This document shows, in pieces, positions 23,353-32,003 of a DNA stretch of 64,000 nt. This DNA is from Microbacterium mitrae (GTDB lineage Bacteria > Actinomycetota > Actinomycetes > Actinomycetales > Microbacteriaceae). Both the position numbers and the translations under genes were made by a program. Numbering within the stretch: position 1 is the first letter of the stretch; each line of letters opens with the position of its first letter. The notes under the pieces were generated by a model, which did not search any database, was not told the origin of the DNA, and saw only the letters and a list, made by a program, of their open reading frames with translations. The stretch lies in the NCBI RefSeq assembly GCF_008017445.1, contig NZ_VRSW01000002.1:186001-250000 (forward strand), given 5' to 3'.

Positions 23353-24330
23353 GTGCGCGCTCGACTCTCCCTTATCGCCCCCGCTCTGCTGATCTCGGCG
23401 CTTGCCCTGGCCGGGTGCTCGACGCCCGCAGCATCGCCGTCGTCATCGCCGTCGGCAACATCGACTCCCGGTGGCGACTCGACCGCCGTTGACCCCACCA
23501 CCGATCTGTGCGGCGCAGCCTACGAGAGTGGTCCGGCGATTGAGGCCGTGACGGTTGACACCGACACCACGAAGGAACCGACGGTGACCTTCACGGCGCC
23601 GCTCGAAGTTGCAGCCATTGAGCGTACGGTGACCGTTGAGGGCGACGGAGAAAAGCTCGAGTACGGCTCGCTGGCCGACGTCAAGCAGACCATCTTTGAT
23701 GCCGAGACCGGCGAAAAGGTGGGCGACATGGGCTGGACCAACGCTGGCGCACTCACCTCGATCGTCGCCGAAACGGGCATGGCGCAGGCGATCAGCTGCG
23801 CAACGGTCGGTTCGCGCATCGCGGTGACGACCCCTGGCAGCGCCGACCGCCCCGCCTACATCTGGATTTTCGATATCGCGGGCGTCACGCCGAGCGCGGC
23901 GTGGGGAACGGAACAGCCGGCCGTCGATGGCATGCCCGTCGTCACGCTCGCCGAAGATGGCACCCCGTCGGTGACGGTTCCGGAGGGCGACGCGCCCACG
24001 GAGGTTGAGCTTGCGACCCTGAAGAAGGGCGATGGCGCCGTCGTGCAGCCGGGCGACTCCGTGACCGTGCAGTACATGGGAATCAAGTGGTCAGACGGAA
24101 CGGAGTTTGACAGCTCATGGAGCCGCGGCGCGGTACCGTCGTCGTTCCCCACGACCGGCGTGGTTGATGGCTTCAAGCAGGCTCTGGAAGGCTACGCCGT
24201 TGGCTCGCAAGTGCTCGTCGTTGTGCCGCCCGCTTTTGGGTACGGTGCTGACCCCACCAGCGCGCTCGCCAAGGAGACGCTGATCTTCGTGGTCGACATC
24301 CTCGCCACGACGCCCGCCGCTACGCAGTAG
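23353..24330 (+). CDS. FKBP-type peptidyl-prolyl isomerase lipoprotein
   Basis: A 325-residue exported protein. GTG 23353 follows AAGGAA and gives a signal peptide VRARLSLIAPALL... ending in the lipobox LAGC, so the mature protein is anchored by its N-terminal cysteine outside the membrane. A Ser/Thr/Pro-rich linker comes next, then an unassigned middle domain, then a C-terminal FKBP domain (about residues 225-325) with VTVQYMGIKWSDGTEFDSSW, VDGFKQALEGYAVGSQVLVVVPP and FGYG. Two cysteines (LCGAAYE and ISCATVG) in the middle region could form a disulfide. Likely a folding helper for secreted proteins. Confidence 0.9.
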   Translation: MRARLSLIAPALLISALALAGCSTPAASPSSSPSATSTPGGDSTAVDPTTDLCGAAYESGPAIEAVTVDTDTTKEPTVTFTAPLEVAAIERTVTVEGDGEKLEYGSLADVKQTIFDAETGEKVGDMGWTNAGALTSIVAETGMAQAISCATVGSRIAVTTPGSADRPAYIWIFDIAGVTPSAAWGTEQPAVDGMPVVTLAEDGTPSVTVPEGDAPTEVELATLKKGDGAVVQPGDSVTVQYMGIKWSDGTEFDSSWSRGAVPSSFPTTGVVDGFKQALEGYAVGSQVLVVVPPAFGYGADPTSALAKETLIFVVDILATTPAATQ

Positions 24331-24357
24331 CAACGCCAGCCGCGTAGGGTGGGCGAC

Positions 24358-25443
24358 ATGCGTCGCGTCATCATTCTTGGTTCCACTGGCTCAATCGGCA
24401 CGCAGGCCCTCGAGGTCATCCGCGCTAACCCGGGACGTTTCGACGTCGTCGGGTTGGCGGCGGGAAGCGATGCCGATGGCCTCCGCGCCCAGGCTGATGA
24501 GTTTGGGGTCGACGATACCGCGCTCGGTGCGATCGACGCCGAACAGCTGGTGCGTGACGTTGACGCAGACATGGTCGTCAACGGCATCACCGGTTCCGTT
24601 GGCCTTGGCCCGACGCTGGCGACTCTGGAGACCGGCAAGACGTTGGCGCTGGCCAACAAGGAGTCCCTCATCGTCGGCGGCGAGCTCGTCACCGCGATTG
24701 CCGAGCCCGGGCAGATTGTTCCGGTCGACAGCGAACACTCCGCGATTGCGCAGGCACTAAAAGGCAACCTGCCCTCCGACGTGCGACGCCTCGTCGTCAC
24801 CGCCTCCGGTGGCCCCTTTCGAGGGTTCACGCGCGAGCAGCTCGCAACGGTCACACCGCAGCAGGCGCTCGCGCACCCCACGTGGGACATGGGCAAGGTT
24901 GTCACCACCAATTCGGCGACCCTCGTCAACAAGGGTCTGGAAGTCATCGAGGCGCACCTGCTGTTTGGTGTCTCCTACGGCAAGATCGAGGTTGTCGTTC
25001 ATCCGCAGTCGATCGTGCACTCCATGGTGGAGTACGCGGACGGCTCGACCATGGCCCAGGCGTCGCCGCCAGACATGCGGCTCCCGATCGCGCTCGGCCT
25101 AGACTGGCCGAGCCGCATCAGCGGCGTCGGCACGCCACTGGACTGGACACAGGCGACGCAGTGGACCTTCGAGCCGCTCGACAACGTCACCTTTCCCGCC
25201 GTTGCGCTCGCAAAAGAGGTTGGTCGGGCGGGCGGAACCTTCCCCGCCGTCTACAACGCGGCGAACGAGCAGGCCGTTGCGGCGTTCCACGCCGGGGCGA
25301 TCGGATTCCTTGACATCGTTGACACGATTTCGGCCGTCGTTGACGCGCACGATGCGCCCGACGAGCTGACGCGTGAGTCGCTCATCGAGACCGAGGCGTG
25401 GGCGCGCAACACCGCAGACCGGATGATCGCCCAGCGCGCCTAG
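24358..25443 (+). CDS. dxr: 1-deoxy-D-xylulose 5-phosphate reductoisomerase
   Basis: Second enzyme of the MEP isoprenoid pathway: NADPH-dependent conversion of DXP to MEP. The 361-residue product has the NADPH loop [13 protein letters not shown] at the N-terminus, [45 protein letters not shown] and [16 protein letters not shown] 24358 is chosen over GTG 24349; a TAGGGT -10 box lies seven bases before it, implying a leaderless message. ispG of the same pathway is at 30.7 kb on the same strand. Confidence 0.96.
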   Translation: MRRVIILGSTGSIGTQALEVIRANPGRFDVVGLAAGSDADGLRAQADEFGVDDTALGAIDAEQLVRDVDADMVVNGITGSVGLGPTLATLETGKTLALANKESLIVGGELVTAIAEPGQIVPVDSEHSAIAQALKGNLPSDVRRLVVTASGGPFRGFTREQLATVTPQQALAHPTWDMGKVVTTNSATLVNKGLEVIEAHLLFGVSYGKIEVVVHPQSIVHSMVEYADGSTMAQASPPDMRLPIALGLDWPSRISGVGTPLDWTQATQWTFEPLDNVTFPAVALAKEVGRAGGTFPAVYNAANEQAVAAFHAGAIGFLDIVDTISAVVDAHDAPDELTRESLIETEAWARNTADRMIAQRA

Positions 25444-25453
25444 CGGCAAACCC

Positions 25454-25491
25454 GCGGCCCCCTGAGCGCGGACAACGCGCTACGGGGCCGC
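25454..25491. terminator. Bidirectional terminator between dxr and the Mur ligase gene
   Basis: GCGGCCCC (25454-25461) pairs with GGGGCCGC (25484-25491), and inside it AGCGCG pairs with CGCGCT around GACAA. Nearly the whole element can fold into one 38-base hairpin between two convergent genes. No clear T-run. Confidence 0.6.
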
Positions 25492-25508
25492 CGTAGCAGG
25501 AGCGTGCG

Positions 25509-27131
25509 TCAGTCGGCGTACGGAACGGGCCAGTGCGGCTCGCCGACGGGCCAGCCAGCATCGCGCAAGGCGCGTCGAGCGAGTTCCCGCGCCGAATAGG
25601 GCGTGCGCACGCCGCGAATGTCGCGGTAATCCTGGTGGCCGGGGCCGGCCCATAGGATCGCATCGCCATCGCCGACCATGCCAACCGCCGCAATGATCGC
25701 CGACTCTGGGGGCGAGAATTCGTGGATCTCAGCGTCAGACTGTGCCAACCGGGCGCCCTCGATCAGCGTGGCACGAATGCTCGCCGGGTCTTCAAACCGG
25801 GGGTGGTGATCGGTGATCACCAGAATGTCGCTACCAAGCACGCCGGCGCGACCCATATCGTGACGCTTCGTCGCGTCCCGGTCACCGTCGGCGCCAAACA
25901 ACATCAGTACGCGGCCAGGAGTTACGCGGCGGACGGCAGCGAGGGTCTTCTCGAAGGCGTCGGGGGAGTGTCCGAAGTCCACGTAAACGGCGGGACCGGT
26001 TGGCCCGGAGACCAGCTCCGTGCGCCCCGGCAGATAGGCAGAGATTCGACCGTCGCGCAGCAGCGCGCTGACGATGCGGTCCCACTCGTAGCCAGCCTCC
26101 AGCAGCATCACGATCGCGAGCCCCGCGTTGGCGGCCATGTGCGGTCCGATCACCGGAACCACCGTGGTGAGAGTGCGGCCGTCACGCCCGGTCAGCGTGA
26201 AGGTCGTGCCCTGCTGGTGCTCGGCGACAATGTCGACCACCCAGTGCGCGGCGCGTGCCGCCTCCGGGTCTGCGGCGATCAACGGCGTACCGACGGTGAT
26301 AACCGGAACCTCGGAGCGCGCCAGAACTTCGGCTCCGGCGGCAGAATCCAGGCTCACGACCCCGCGCACGGCCCGGTCTTCGTGAAACAACGCCAGCTTG
26401 GCTTCGAAGTACTCGTCCATGTCGGCGTAGTCATCGAGGTGGTCGTGGCTCAGGTTGGTGAACCCGGCGACGTCGAACCGCAGCCCATCGACGCGGTGGC
26501 GGCTCAGCGCCTGTGCCGAAACTTCGACGGCCACGGCCTCGACATTGCGCTCACGCATCAACGCCAGCAGGGCGTGCATTTCGCTGGCCTCGGGCGTGGT
26601 CAGGCGTGACACGATGGTCTGGCCAGCGATGTGGCGCTCGGCCGTTGACGACAGGCCGGCGACCACGCCAATCTGACGCAGAATTCCTTCCAGCAGATGC
26701 GACACGCTCGTCTTGCCGTTGGTTCCGGTCGTGCCCAGCAGCAGCGGCAGATCATCGTCGGCGCCGGTTCCGTAAACCCAGGCGCTCATGTCGCCCAGCA
26801 GTGCCCGCGGATCGCTGACCACCAGGATCGGCAGCCCGCTGGCCTCGGCGATAGCCGCTCCGGCCTCGTCGGTGACAACGGCGACCGCGCCCGTTTCGGC
26901 GGCGCGGTGAGCGTAGGTTGCGCCGTGCGCATTGACGCCGTTGATGGCAACGAAGATTTCGCCGGGACGCAGATCAGCGGTCGCGAGCGTCAAACCGGAG
27001 AAGGTGCGCGCGGCGAGGTCGCCGAGGGTGCGGGTCGCGAAACGGGTCGCGAAGTCTTCCAACGTCCGCTGCGGTGGGTTTTCCGGGCGCAGGACGGGAG
27101 GAAGGTTAGAGGGAGGAGTGTCTGTAGACAT
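25509..27131 (-). CDS. Mur ligase family protein, MurE-like
   Basis: A 540-residue ATP-dependent amino acid ligase. All three Mur ligase domains are visible: an N-terminal UDP-binding domain (SGLTLATADLRPGEIFVAI), the central ATPase with GTTGTNGKTS (residues 133-142), TTPEAS, VSAQALSRHRVDG and FTNLSHDHLDDY, and the C-terminal domain with VYVDFGHSPDAFEK and FGADGDRD. The position of the DNPR motif, which reads meso-DAP in many MurE enzymes, is HHPR (about residue 442), so the substrate may differ. No dcw neighbours are present; it lies between dxr and the site-2 protease. Either the main MurE of this organism or a second paralog. Confidence 0.85.
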   Translation of the reverse strand: MSTDTPPSNLPPVLRPENPPQRTLEDFATRFATRTLGDLAARTFSGLTLATADLRPGEIFVAINGVNAHGATYAHRAAETGAVAVVTDEAGAAIAEASGLPILVVSDPRALLGDMSAWVYGTGADDDLPLLLGTTGTNGKTSVSHLLEGILRQIGVVAGLSSTAERHIAGQTIVSRLTTPEASEMHALLALMRERNVEAVAVEVSAQALSRHRVDGLRFDVAGFTNLSHDHLDDYADMDEYFEAKLALFHEDRAVRGVVSLDSAAGAEVLARSEVPVITVGTPLIAADPEAARAAHWVVDIVAEHQQGTTFTLTGRDGRTLTTVVPVIGPHMAANAGLAIVMLLEAGYEWDRIVSALLRDGRISAYLPGRTELVSGPTGPAVYVDFGHSPDAFEKTLAAVRRVTPGRVLMLFGADGDRDATKRHDMGRAGVLGSDILVITDHHPRFEDPASIRATLIEGARLAQSDAEIHEFSPPESAIIAAVGMVGDGDAILWAGPGHQDYRDIRGVRTPYSARELARRALRDAGWPVGEPHWPVPYAD

Positions 27132-27190
27132 GGCTTGACCATCATCCCACCTTGCGGCTGTCACAAAGGTGAGGGCTGTAGCCTCGGCGT

Positions 27191-28525
27191 GTGACTGTGC
27201 TCGCTTTCATTATTGGCATCCTGGTGATCGTCGTTGGTCTTGCCGTCTCCATCGCCCTGCATGAGATCGGACACCTCGTACCGGCGAAGCTCTTCAAGGT
27301 GCGCGTCGGGCAGTACATGATCGGTTTCGGCCCCACCCTGTGGTCCAAGAAGTTTGGTGAAACCGAGTACGGGTTCAAGGCCATTCCGCTGGGCGGCTAC
27401 ATCTCGATGGCTGGCATGTATCCGCCGGCATCCGGTGGCGCGAAAGCCGGTGCGGCTGGCGGCGGGTTCTTTCGCACCATGGTGCAAGACGCGCGTGACG
27501 CTAACGAAGAAACCCTCGGTGAAGACGAGCGGGTGTTCTACAAGCTGCCCACCTGGAAGCGCGTCATCATCATGCTGGGCGGCCCATTGATGAACCTGCT
27601 GTTCGCCGGTGTGCTGTTCACGATCATCCTCAGCGGTATCGGCGTTCAGCAGTCAAGCACCACGATCGCGACGATCAACGAGTGCGTGATTCCGGCATCG
27701 TCACAGCAGACGGAATGCACGCCGAGTGATCCGGCATCGCCCGCGGCCGCCGCAGGGCTCCTGCCGGGCGACACCATCACCGCCATCGATGGCGAGCCGG
27801 TGTCGAGCTTCGTGGAGATTTCCAGCATTATCCGCGACAACCCCGATACCGCCCTTGCCTTCAGCATCACGCGTCCGGCACCGGCAGGAGCCGAGGCGCA
27901 GCCGCTCACGATCGACGTCACCCCGATGCTCGCCCAGCGCCCGGCCGTGGACGCTGACGGCAATATCGTCACCGACGAAGACGGAACCGTGCAGATGGTC
28001 GACGTCGGATTCGTCGGTTTTGGGCCGCAACAGGTGCTGACACCGCAACCGCTTTCCGCGGGCGTGGAGCAGACGGTGGCCAACGTCGGCGCCGTGGCCG
28101 GCATCATGGTCGAACTCCCCGTCAAGCTCTACAACACTGCGGTGTCGCTGGTGACCGGTGGCGAACGAGACCCGAACGGCCCGATCAGTGTTGTTGGCGT
28201 CGGCCGCATCGCCGGCGAAGTGGCCACGATCGATGCGCCCATCGCCACCCGAGTGGCGGGCGTGTTGAGTCTCGTTGCCTCGTTGAACATTGCGCTGTTC
28301 GTGTTCAACCTGATTCCGCTGCTCCCGCTCGATGGCGGTCACGTCGTCGTGGCACTCTGGGATGCCATAAAGCGCGGCTGGGCGAAGCTGTTCCGTCGCC
28401 CCGCACCCAAACCCGTAGACGCCACCAAGCTGGTTCCGCTCACCTTTGTCGTCGTGATCGCCCTCGTCGGCATGGGCGCGTTGCTACTCATCGCCGATAT
28501 CGTGAATCCGGTTCAGCTGTTCTGA
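27191..28525 (+). CDS. Site-2 intramembrane metalloprotease (Rip1/RseP family)
   Basis: M50 zinc protease, 444 residues, that cleaves membrane-bound anti-sigma factors or other substrates within the bilayer. The zinc motif HEIGH is at residues 24-28 inside the first membrane helix, the third ligand region NLIPLLPLDGGHV near residue 380, and a PDZ domain lies between (AGLLPGDTITAIDGEPV). GTG 27191 starts six bases after a TAGCCT -10 box. dxr-rip-ispG is a conserved actinobacterial order, here interrupted by the Mur ligase and TrpEG genes. Confidence 0.94.
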   Translation: MTVLAFIIGILVIVVGLAVSIALHEIGHLVPAKLFKVRVGQYMIGFGPTLWSKKFGETEYGFKAIPLGGYISMAGMYPPASGGAKAGAAGGGFFRTMVQDARDANEETLGEDERVFYKLPTWKRVIIMLGGPLMNLLFAGVLFTIILSGIGVQQSSTTIATINECVIPASSQQTECTPSDPASPAAAAGLLPGDTITAIDGEPVSSFVEISSIIRDNPDTALAFSITRPAPAGAEAQPLTIDVTPMLAQRPAVDADGNIVTDEDGTVQMVDVGFVGFGPQQVLTPQPLSAGVEQTVANVGAVAGIMVELPVKLYNTAVSLVTGGERDPNGPISVVGVGRIAGEVATIDAPIATRVAGVLSLVASLNIALFVFNLIPLLPLDGGHVVVALWDAIKRGWAKLFRRPAPKPVDATKLVPLTFVVVIALVGMGALLLIADIVNPVQLF

Positions 28526-28564
28526 GCCTCGGCTCTGGGCGGGCGTTCTCGCCCCGAGGCTCAG
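28522..28564. terminator. Hairpin between the site-2 protease and trpEG genes
   Basis: CTGAGCCTCGG (28522-28532) pairs perfectly with CCGAGGCTCAG (28554-28564), with a second smaller stem GGGCG...CGCCC in the loop. It overlaps the stop of the protease gene and one copy of the trpEG tail repeat. No T-run, so possibly Rho-assisted or only protective. Confidence 0.5.
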
Positions 28565-28606
28565 GCGAGCGCGAAGCGCCCTGAGGCTCAGGCGAGCGCG
28601 AAGCGC
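28556..28606. repeat. Tandem 24-bp repeat at the 3' end of trpEG
   Basis: A 24-base unit (GAGGCTCAGGCGAGCGCG then AAGCGC) occurs at 28556-28579 and 28583-28606, period 27 bases or nine codons. Each copy encodes the C-terminal RFALA and stop codon on the minus strand; the active stop is in the copy at 28588-28590. It appears to be a recent tail duplication. Confidence 0.65.
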
Positions 28607-30450
28607 ACGAGGCGCTCAAGGGTGTGGATGCCGTCCTTTGACAGGATCGACTCCACGTGGCCCTGTACCGAGGCGACCTTCGGGCCCCGTAGCGCATAGA
28701 CGTCGCCCGTCCCACTGTCGGCTGCGACGCTGACAGCGCCCACCGCCTCGGTACCGGCGCCGACGCGCGCCGTGAACGTGTTGTAGAAGCCGATCGTTGC
28801 CGCCTCGCCAAACACGTCGACGCTCTTTTGCACGCCCTGATGCGGCGTCGCAAGCGGCGCCAGCTCGATGCCGAGCTGGTCGGCCAAAATCTGATGGCTC
28901 AAGCACACCGCTACCAGCGGAGTGCGCTCGGCTCGGCGCAGCGCCACAACCTCGCGCATGCGGGAGATGCGCGAGCTGGAACCATCGCGCGGGTCGCCGG
29001 GGCCGGGGCCGGAGACGACGAGATCAGCGGCACGAACGGCGTCGTCGGTGACCTCGTTCCACGGCGTGATGGTCACGTTGAGGCCGAGGTGGTGCAGTTG
29101 GTGACCCAGCATCGTCGTGAAGCGGTCCTCGGCGTCGACGACCAGCACCGAGGTTCCGGCGAACGCGCCACCGGCGGCGGATTGCGCGTTCAACCAAAAC
29201 GGGGCCAGTCGCTCATTGCGCGATTCGAGGAGCTCGGCAATCTCGGTGTCTGCTGCCAGCGACGCGCGCTCGGCGGGCTGATCGGGGTCCGCGGGCGTCT
29301 CGCGCGCGATCGCACCGATTGCGCCGAGCACTCCGGCGGCCTTGCCGTGCGTCTCGCTCACTTCGCCCTCCGGCGAGGAGTGACGCACGAGGGTCGCACC
29401 GACGGGCACCCGCAGGCGGCCGTCTTTGATGTAGGCGGTGCGAATCAGGATCGGGGCGTCGAGATCGTGCCCGCCCTCGGCGTTAGGCGTGAACAGTGCG
29501 GCCACGCCGGAGTAGTACCCACGTGGCGTTGTTTCGTGGCGGCGAATCACGGCGCACGCGTTCTGCATGGGGGAGCCGGTGACGGTCGGTGCGAACATCG
29601 TTTCACGCAGCACATCGCGCGGGTCGAGTCGGCTCGAGCCGCGAAGCATGTACTCGGTGTGTGTCAGCCGCGACATTTCCTTCAGATGCGGGCCGGTGAT
29701 GCGTCCGCCATCGCTGCAGATGGCGCTCATCATCTTGAGCTCTTCATCGACAACCATGAAGAGCTCTTCGGTCTCCTTGGTGGAGCGCAAGAACTCCGAG
29801 AGCGTCTCTTTTGTCGCCCCACCCGCGGGGTGGCGGAACGTGCCCGAAATCGGGTTCATCGTGACGACGCCGCCCTGCGATGACACGTGGGCTTCGGGGC
29901 TGGCGCCGACGGCAATATGGTCGTCGGTCACGACGGCAAAGGTCCAGTACGCGCCCCGCTCATGCTCAAGAAGCGCGCGGAACCAGGTGAGGGCTGCGGT
30001 GCGAGCGTCGGCTTCGACACCGGCGACATAGTCACGGCGGATCACGAAGTTGGCACCCTCGCCGCGGCCGATCTCATCGGCGATGACGCGCCGAACAATG
30101 GTGGCGTAATCCTCGTCTGAGATGTCGAACCCGGCATCGCTGAGCGCAATCGTGTCTGACGGAAGGTTCTGGAGCGCGTCGGTGCGGTCGAAGAACTCGT
30201 GCCCATTGATCAGGAGGCACCGCAGCGGCGCATCATCGTCATGTGCCTCGAAACCGCGTTCACGCACTTGGCGGTACGGAACCATCGCAAACACTTCGCG
30301 CCTGGTTCCGTCTGCCCCGACGAGCGGAATATCTGCCAGCAACTCGACGTCGACAACGTCACCCGTCAACAGTTCGACATCAGCGGAACCTTGGCGAGCG
30401 AGCAGCACGAATGGCGCGTCGACGGGCAGGGCGTTCATCAGGCCAGACAT
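28588..30450 (-). CDS. Fused anthranilate synthase TrpE-TrpG / PhzE-type aminodeoxyisochorismate synthase
   Basis: A 620-residue fusion of a chorismate-binding domain and a class I glutamine amidotransferase. The chorismate part carries MNPISGTFRHP, VVDEELKMMS, GPHLKEMSRLTHTEY, APTVTGSPM and RGYYSGVAAL. The amidotransferase part has SGPGPGDPRD, the nucleophile in VCLSHQ, and the His in VQGHVES. VCLSHQ and NPISGTFR resemble PhzE of phenazine synthesis more than ordinary TrpG (CLGHQ). No other phenazine gene is present. The upstream attenuator with tandem Trp codons argues for a role in tryptophan synthesis. ATG 30450 has GGAG ten bases before it; GTG 30471 is a less likely start. Confidence 0.85.
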   Translation of the reverse strand: MSGLMNALPVDAPFVLLARQGSADVELLTGDVVDVELLADIPLVGADGTRREVFAMVPYRQVRERGFEAHDDDAPLRCLLINGHEFFDRTDALQNLPSDTIALSDAGFDISDEDYATIVRRVIADEIGRGEGANFVIRRDYVAGVEADARTAALTWFRALLEHERGAYWTFAVVTDDHIAVGASPEAHVSSQGGVVTMNPISGTFRHPAGGATKETLSEFLRSTKETEELFMVVDEELKMMSAICSDGGRITGPHLKEMSRLTHTEYMLRGSSRLDPRDVLRETMFAPTVTGSPMQNACAVIRRHETTPRGYYSGVAALFTPNAEGGHDLDAPILIRTAYIKDGRLRVPVGATLVRHSSPEGEVSETHGKAAGVLGAIGAIARETPADPDQPAERASLAADTEIAELLESRNERLAPFWLNAQSAAGGAFAGTSVLVVDAEDRFTTMLGHQLHHLGLNVTITPWNEVTDDAVRAADLVVSGPGPGDPRDGSSSRISRMREVVALRRAERTPLVAVCLSHQILADQLGIELAPLATPHQGVQKSVDVFGEAATIGFYNTFTARVGAGTEAVGAVSVAADSGTGDVYALRGPKVASVQGHVESILSKDGIHTLERLVRFALA

Positions 30451-30484
30451 GAAATTTTTGCTCCAGTTCACGGCGGCTCATACG

Positions 30485-30509
30485 AAAAAACCGCCCAGCA
30501 GGGGACGGT
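30485..30509 (-). terminator. Attenuator terminator in the trpEG leader
   Basis: Read on the minus strand, ACCGTCC and GGGCGGT flank a short loop and pair over seven bases (one G-T pair), followed at once by TTTTTT. This is a classical intrinsic terminator placed 35 bases before the trpEG start and 28 bases after the leader-peptide stop codon, as expected for transcription attenuation. Confidence 0.85.
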
Positions 30510-30532
30510 CTCTTCGAAAAATCGCGAACACA

Positions 30533-30547
30533 CCGCCTAGCAGGCGG
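30533..30547 (-). promoter_or_regulatory. Leader hairpin overlapping the trp leader stop codon
   Basis: CCGCC-TGCTA-GGCGG forms a five-base-pair stem whose loop contains the TAG of the leader peptide. Its GGCGG arm resembles the GGGCGGT arm of the terminator, so alternative pairing between the two structures is possible, which is the logic of ribosome-mediated attenuation. A ribosome stalled on the Trp codons just upstream would cover or free this stem. Confidence 0.6.
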
Positions 30548-30572
30548 GCCACCAAGAACGGTTCGCGATCAT
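30537..30572 (-). CDS. Tryptophan leader peptide
   Basis: Eleven-codon ORF on the minus strand, MIANRSWWPAC then TAG, too short for ordinary ORF calling. Two adjacent TGG codons at positions 7 and 8 are the sensing codons. It precedes a hairpin at its stop codon and a T-tailed terminator, with the TrpE-TrpG fusion gene beginning 87 bases downstream. When charged tRNA-Trp is scarce, stalling here should favour readthrough. The AACCTCTGGTAA region just upstream offers a weak ribosome site. Confidence 0.85.
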   Translation of the reverse strand: MIANRSWWPAC

Positions 30573-30705
30573 GGGGCGAGATTACCAGAGGTTCAGACCT
30601 CGGCGGGCATATGCGACGGTCGATGACGGCGCTGCATGCTGCGGCGGCCCGGCGACGTGGGGCAATCTCACTGCGTTGTTCAGCGCTCATCCATGGGGTT
30701 CGGCG

Positions 30706-30711
30706 TAGGCT
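30706..30711 (+). promoter_or_regulatory. -10 element of ispG (leaderless type)
   Basis: TAGGCT ends six bases before the GTG start codon of ispG, so transcription is expected to begin at or next to the start codon. Confidence 0.4.
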
Positions 30712-30717
30712 GGTGAG

Positions 30718-31869
30718 GTGCCAGCAGTTAATCTCGGAATCCCCACCGCTCGTGAGATTCTTGCGCCCCGCCGCAAGACGCGCCAGATTCGTGTGGGCAA
30801 GGTTCTCGTGGGCGGCGACGCCCCGGTAAGCGTGCAGTCGATGACGACGACACCGACCACCAACATCAATGCGACGCTGCAGCAAATCGCGGAGCTCACG
30901 GCGTCTGGCTGCGAGATCGTGCGCGTAGCCGTGCCGAGCCAAGATGACGCCGATGTGTTGCACATCATCGCGGCCAAGAGCCAGATTCCGGTGATCGCCG
31001 ACATTCACTTCCAGCCGAAGTATGTCTTTCAGGCGATTGACGCCGGTTGCGCCGCGGTGCGCGTGAACCCTGGCAACATTCGTAAGTTTGATGACCAGGT
31101 AGGCGCGATCGCGAAGGCTGCTCAGGCCGCTGGCGTCTCCTTGCGCATCGGCGTGAACGCCGGCTCGCTGGATCGTCGCCTGTTGGAGAAGTACGGCAAG
31201 GCAACACCGGAAGCGCTCGTCGAAAGCGCCGTGTGGGAGGCCTCGCTGTTTGAAGAGCACGACTTTCACGACTTCAAGATCTCGGTCAAGCACAACGATC
31301 CCATCGTCATGGTCAAGGCCTACCGTCAGCTCGCCGAGCGCGGCGACTGGCCCCTTCACCTCGGCGTCACCGAGGCTGGCCCGGCATTCCAGGGCACGAT
31401 CAAGTCGGCAACGGCGTTCGGTATCTTGCTTTCCGAAGGCATCGGCGACACCATTCGCGTTTCGTTGTCGGCACCGCCCGCCGAAGAGGTTAAGGTCGGC
31501 CACCAGATTCTGCAGTCACTGAACCTGCGGGAACGCAAGCTTGAAATTGTGTCGTGCCCGTCCTGCGGTCGCGCTCAGGTCGACGTATACACCCTCGCAG
31601 AACAGGTGACCGAGGGTCTCAAAGACGTCACGGTTCCGCTGCGCGTCGCCGTCATGGGCTGCGTTGTCAACGGCCCCGGCGAGGCTCGCGAAGCCGACCT
31701 GGGTGTGGCAAGCGGCAACGGCAAGGGCCAGATTTTCGTCAAGGGTGAAGTCATCAAGACCGTTCCCGAGTCGGAGATTGTCGCGACGCTCATCGAAGAA
31801 GCCCGCCGCATCGCCGACGAGATGGGCCCAGAAGCAACCCCCGGAACCGCGCAGGTCGTCACGGCGTAA
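30718..31869 (+). CDS. ispG: 4-hydroxy-3-methylbut-2-enyl diphosphate synthase
   Basis: [4Fe-4S] enzyme of the MEP pathway that reduces cyclic MEcPP to HMBPP. The 383-residue product has a TIM barrel ([36 protein letters not shown]) and a C-terminal cluster domain with CPSCGRAQ (about residue 279) and [11 protein letters not shown] (about 313), which hold the three cysteines and the cluster-ligand glutamate. GTG 30718 is preceded by GGTGA and a -10 box six bases upstream. It completes the dxr-rip-ispG group. Confidence 0.96.
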   Translation: MPAVNLGIPTAREILAPRRKTRQIRVGKVLVGGDAPVSVQSMTTTPTTNINATLQQIAELTASGCEIVRVAVPSQDDADVLHIIAAKSQIPVIADIHFQPKYVFQAIDAGCAAVRVNPGNIRKFDDQVGAIAKAAQAAGVSLRIGVNAGSLDRRLLEKYGKATPEALVESAVWEASLFEEHDFHDFKISVKHNDPIVMVKAYRQLAERGDWPLHLGVTEAGPAFQGTIKSATAFGILLSEGIGDTIRVSLSAPPAEEVKVGHQILQSLNLRERKLEIVSCPSCGRAQVDVYTLAEQVTEGLKDVTVPLRVAVMGCVVNGPGEAREADLGVASGNGKGQIFVKGEVIKTVPESEIVATLIEEARRIADEMGPEATPGTAQVVTA

Positions 31870-32003
31870 CAGCCAGGTCGTCGCCGCGCGGCAACTGGTC
31901 GTCTCCGCACGGTGACTCGCGCGCCGCGGAGCCGAAAGGTTCCGCTCGTCCGCCACCGCGGAGTTATGCGAACGTTACGGCTGTTCCCTGTGCTTGGCTT
32001 CTT

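Noticed and set aside
28588..30450. A phenazine biosynthetic cluster
   Set aside because: Only the PhzE-like fusion is present and it is controlled by a Trp leader; no phzB, D, F or G neighbour.
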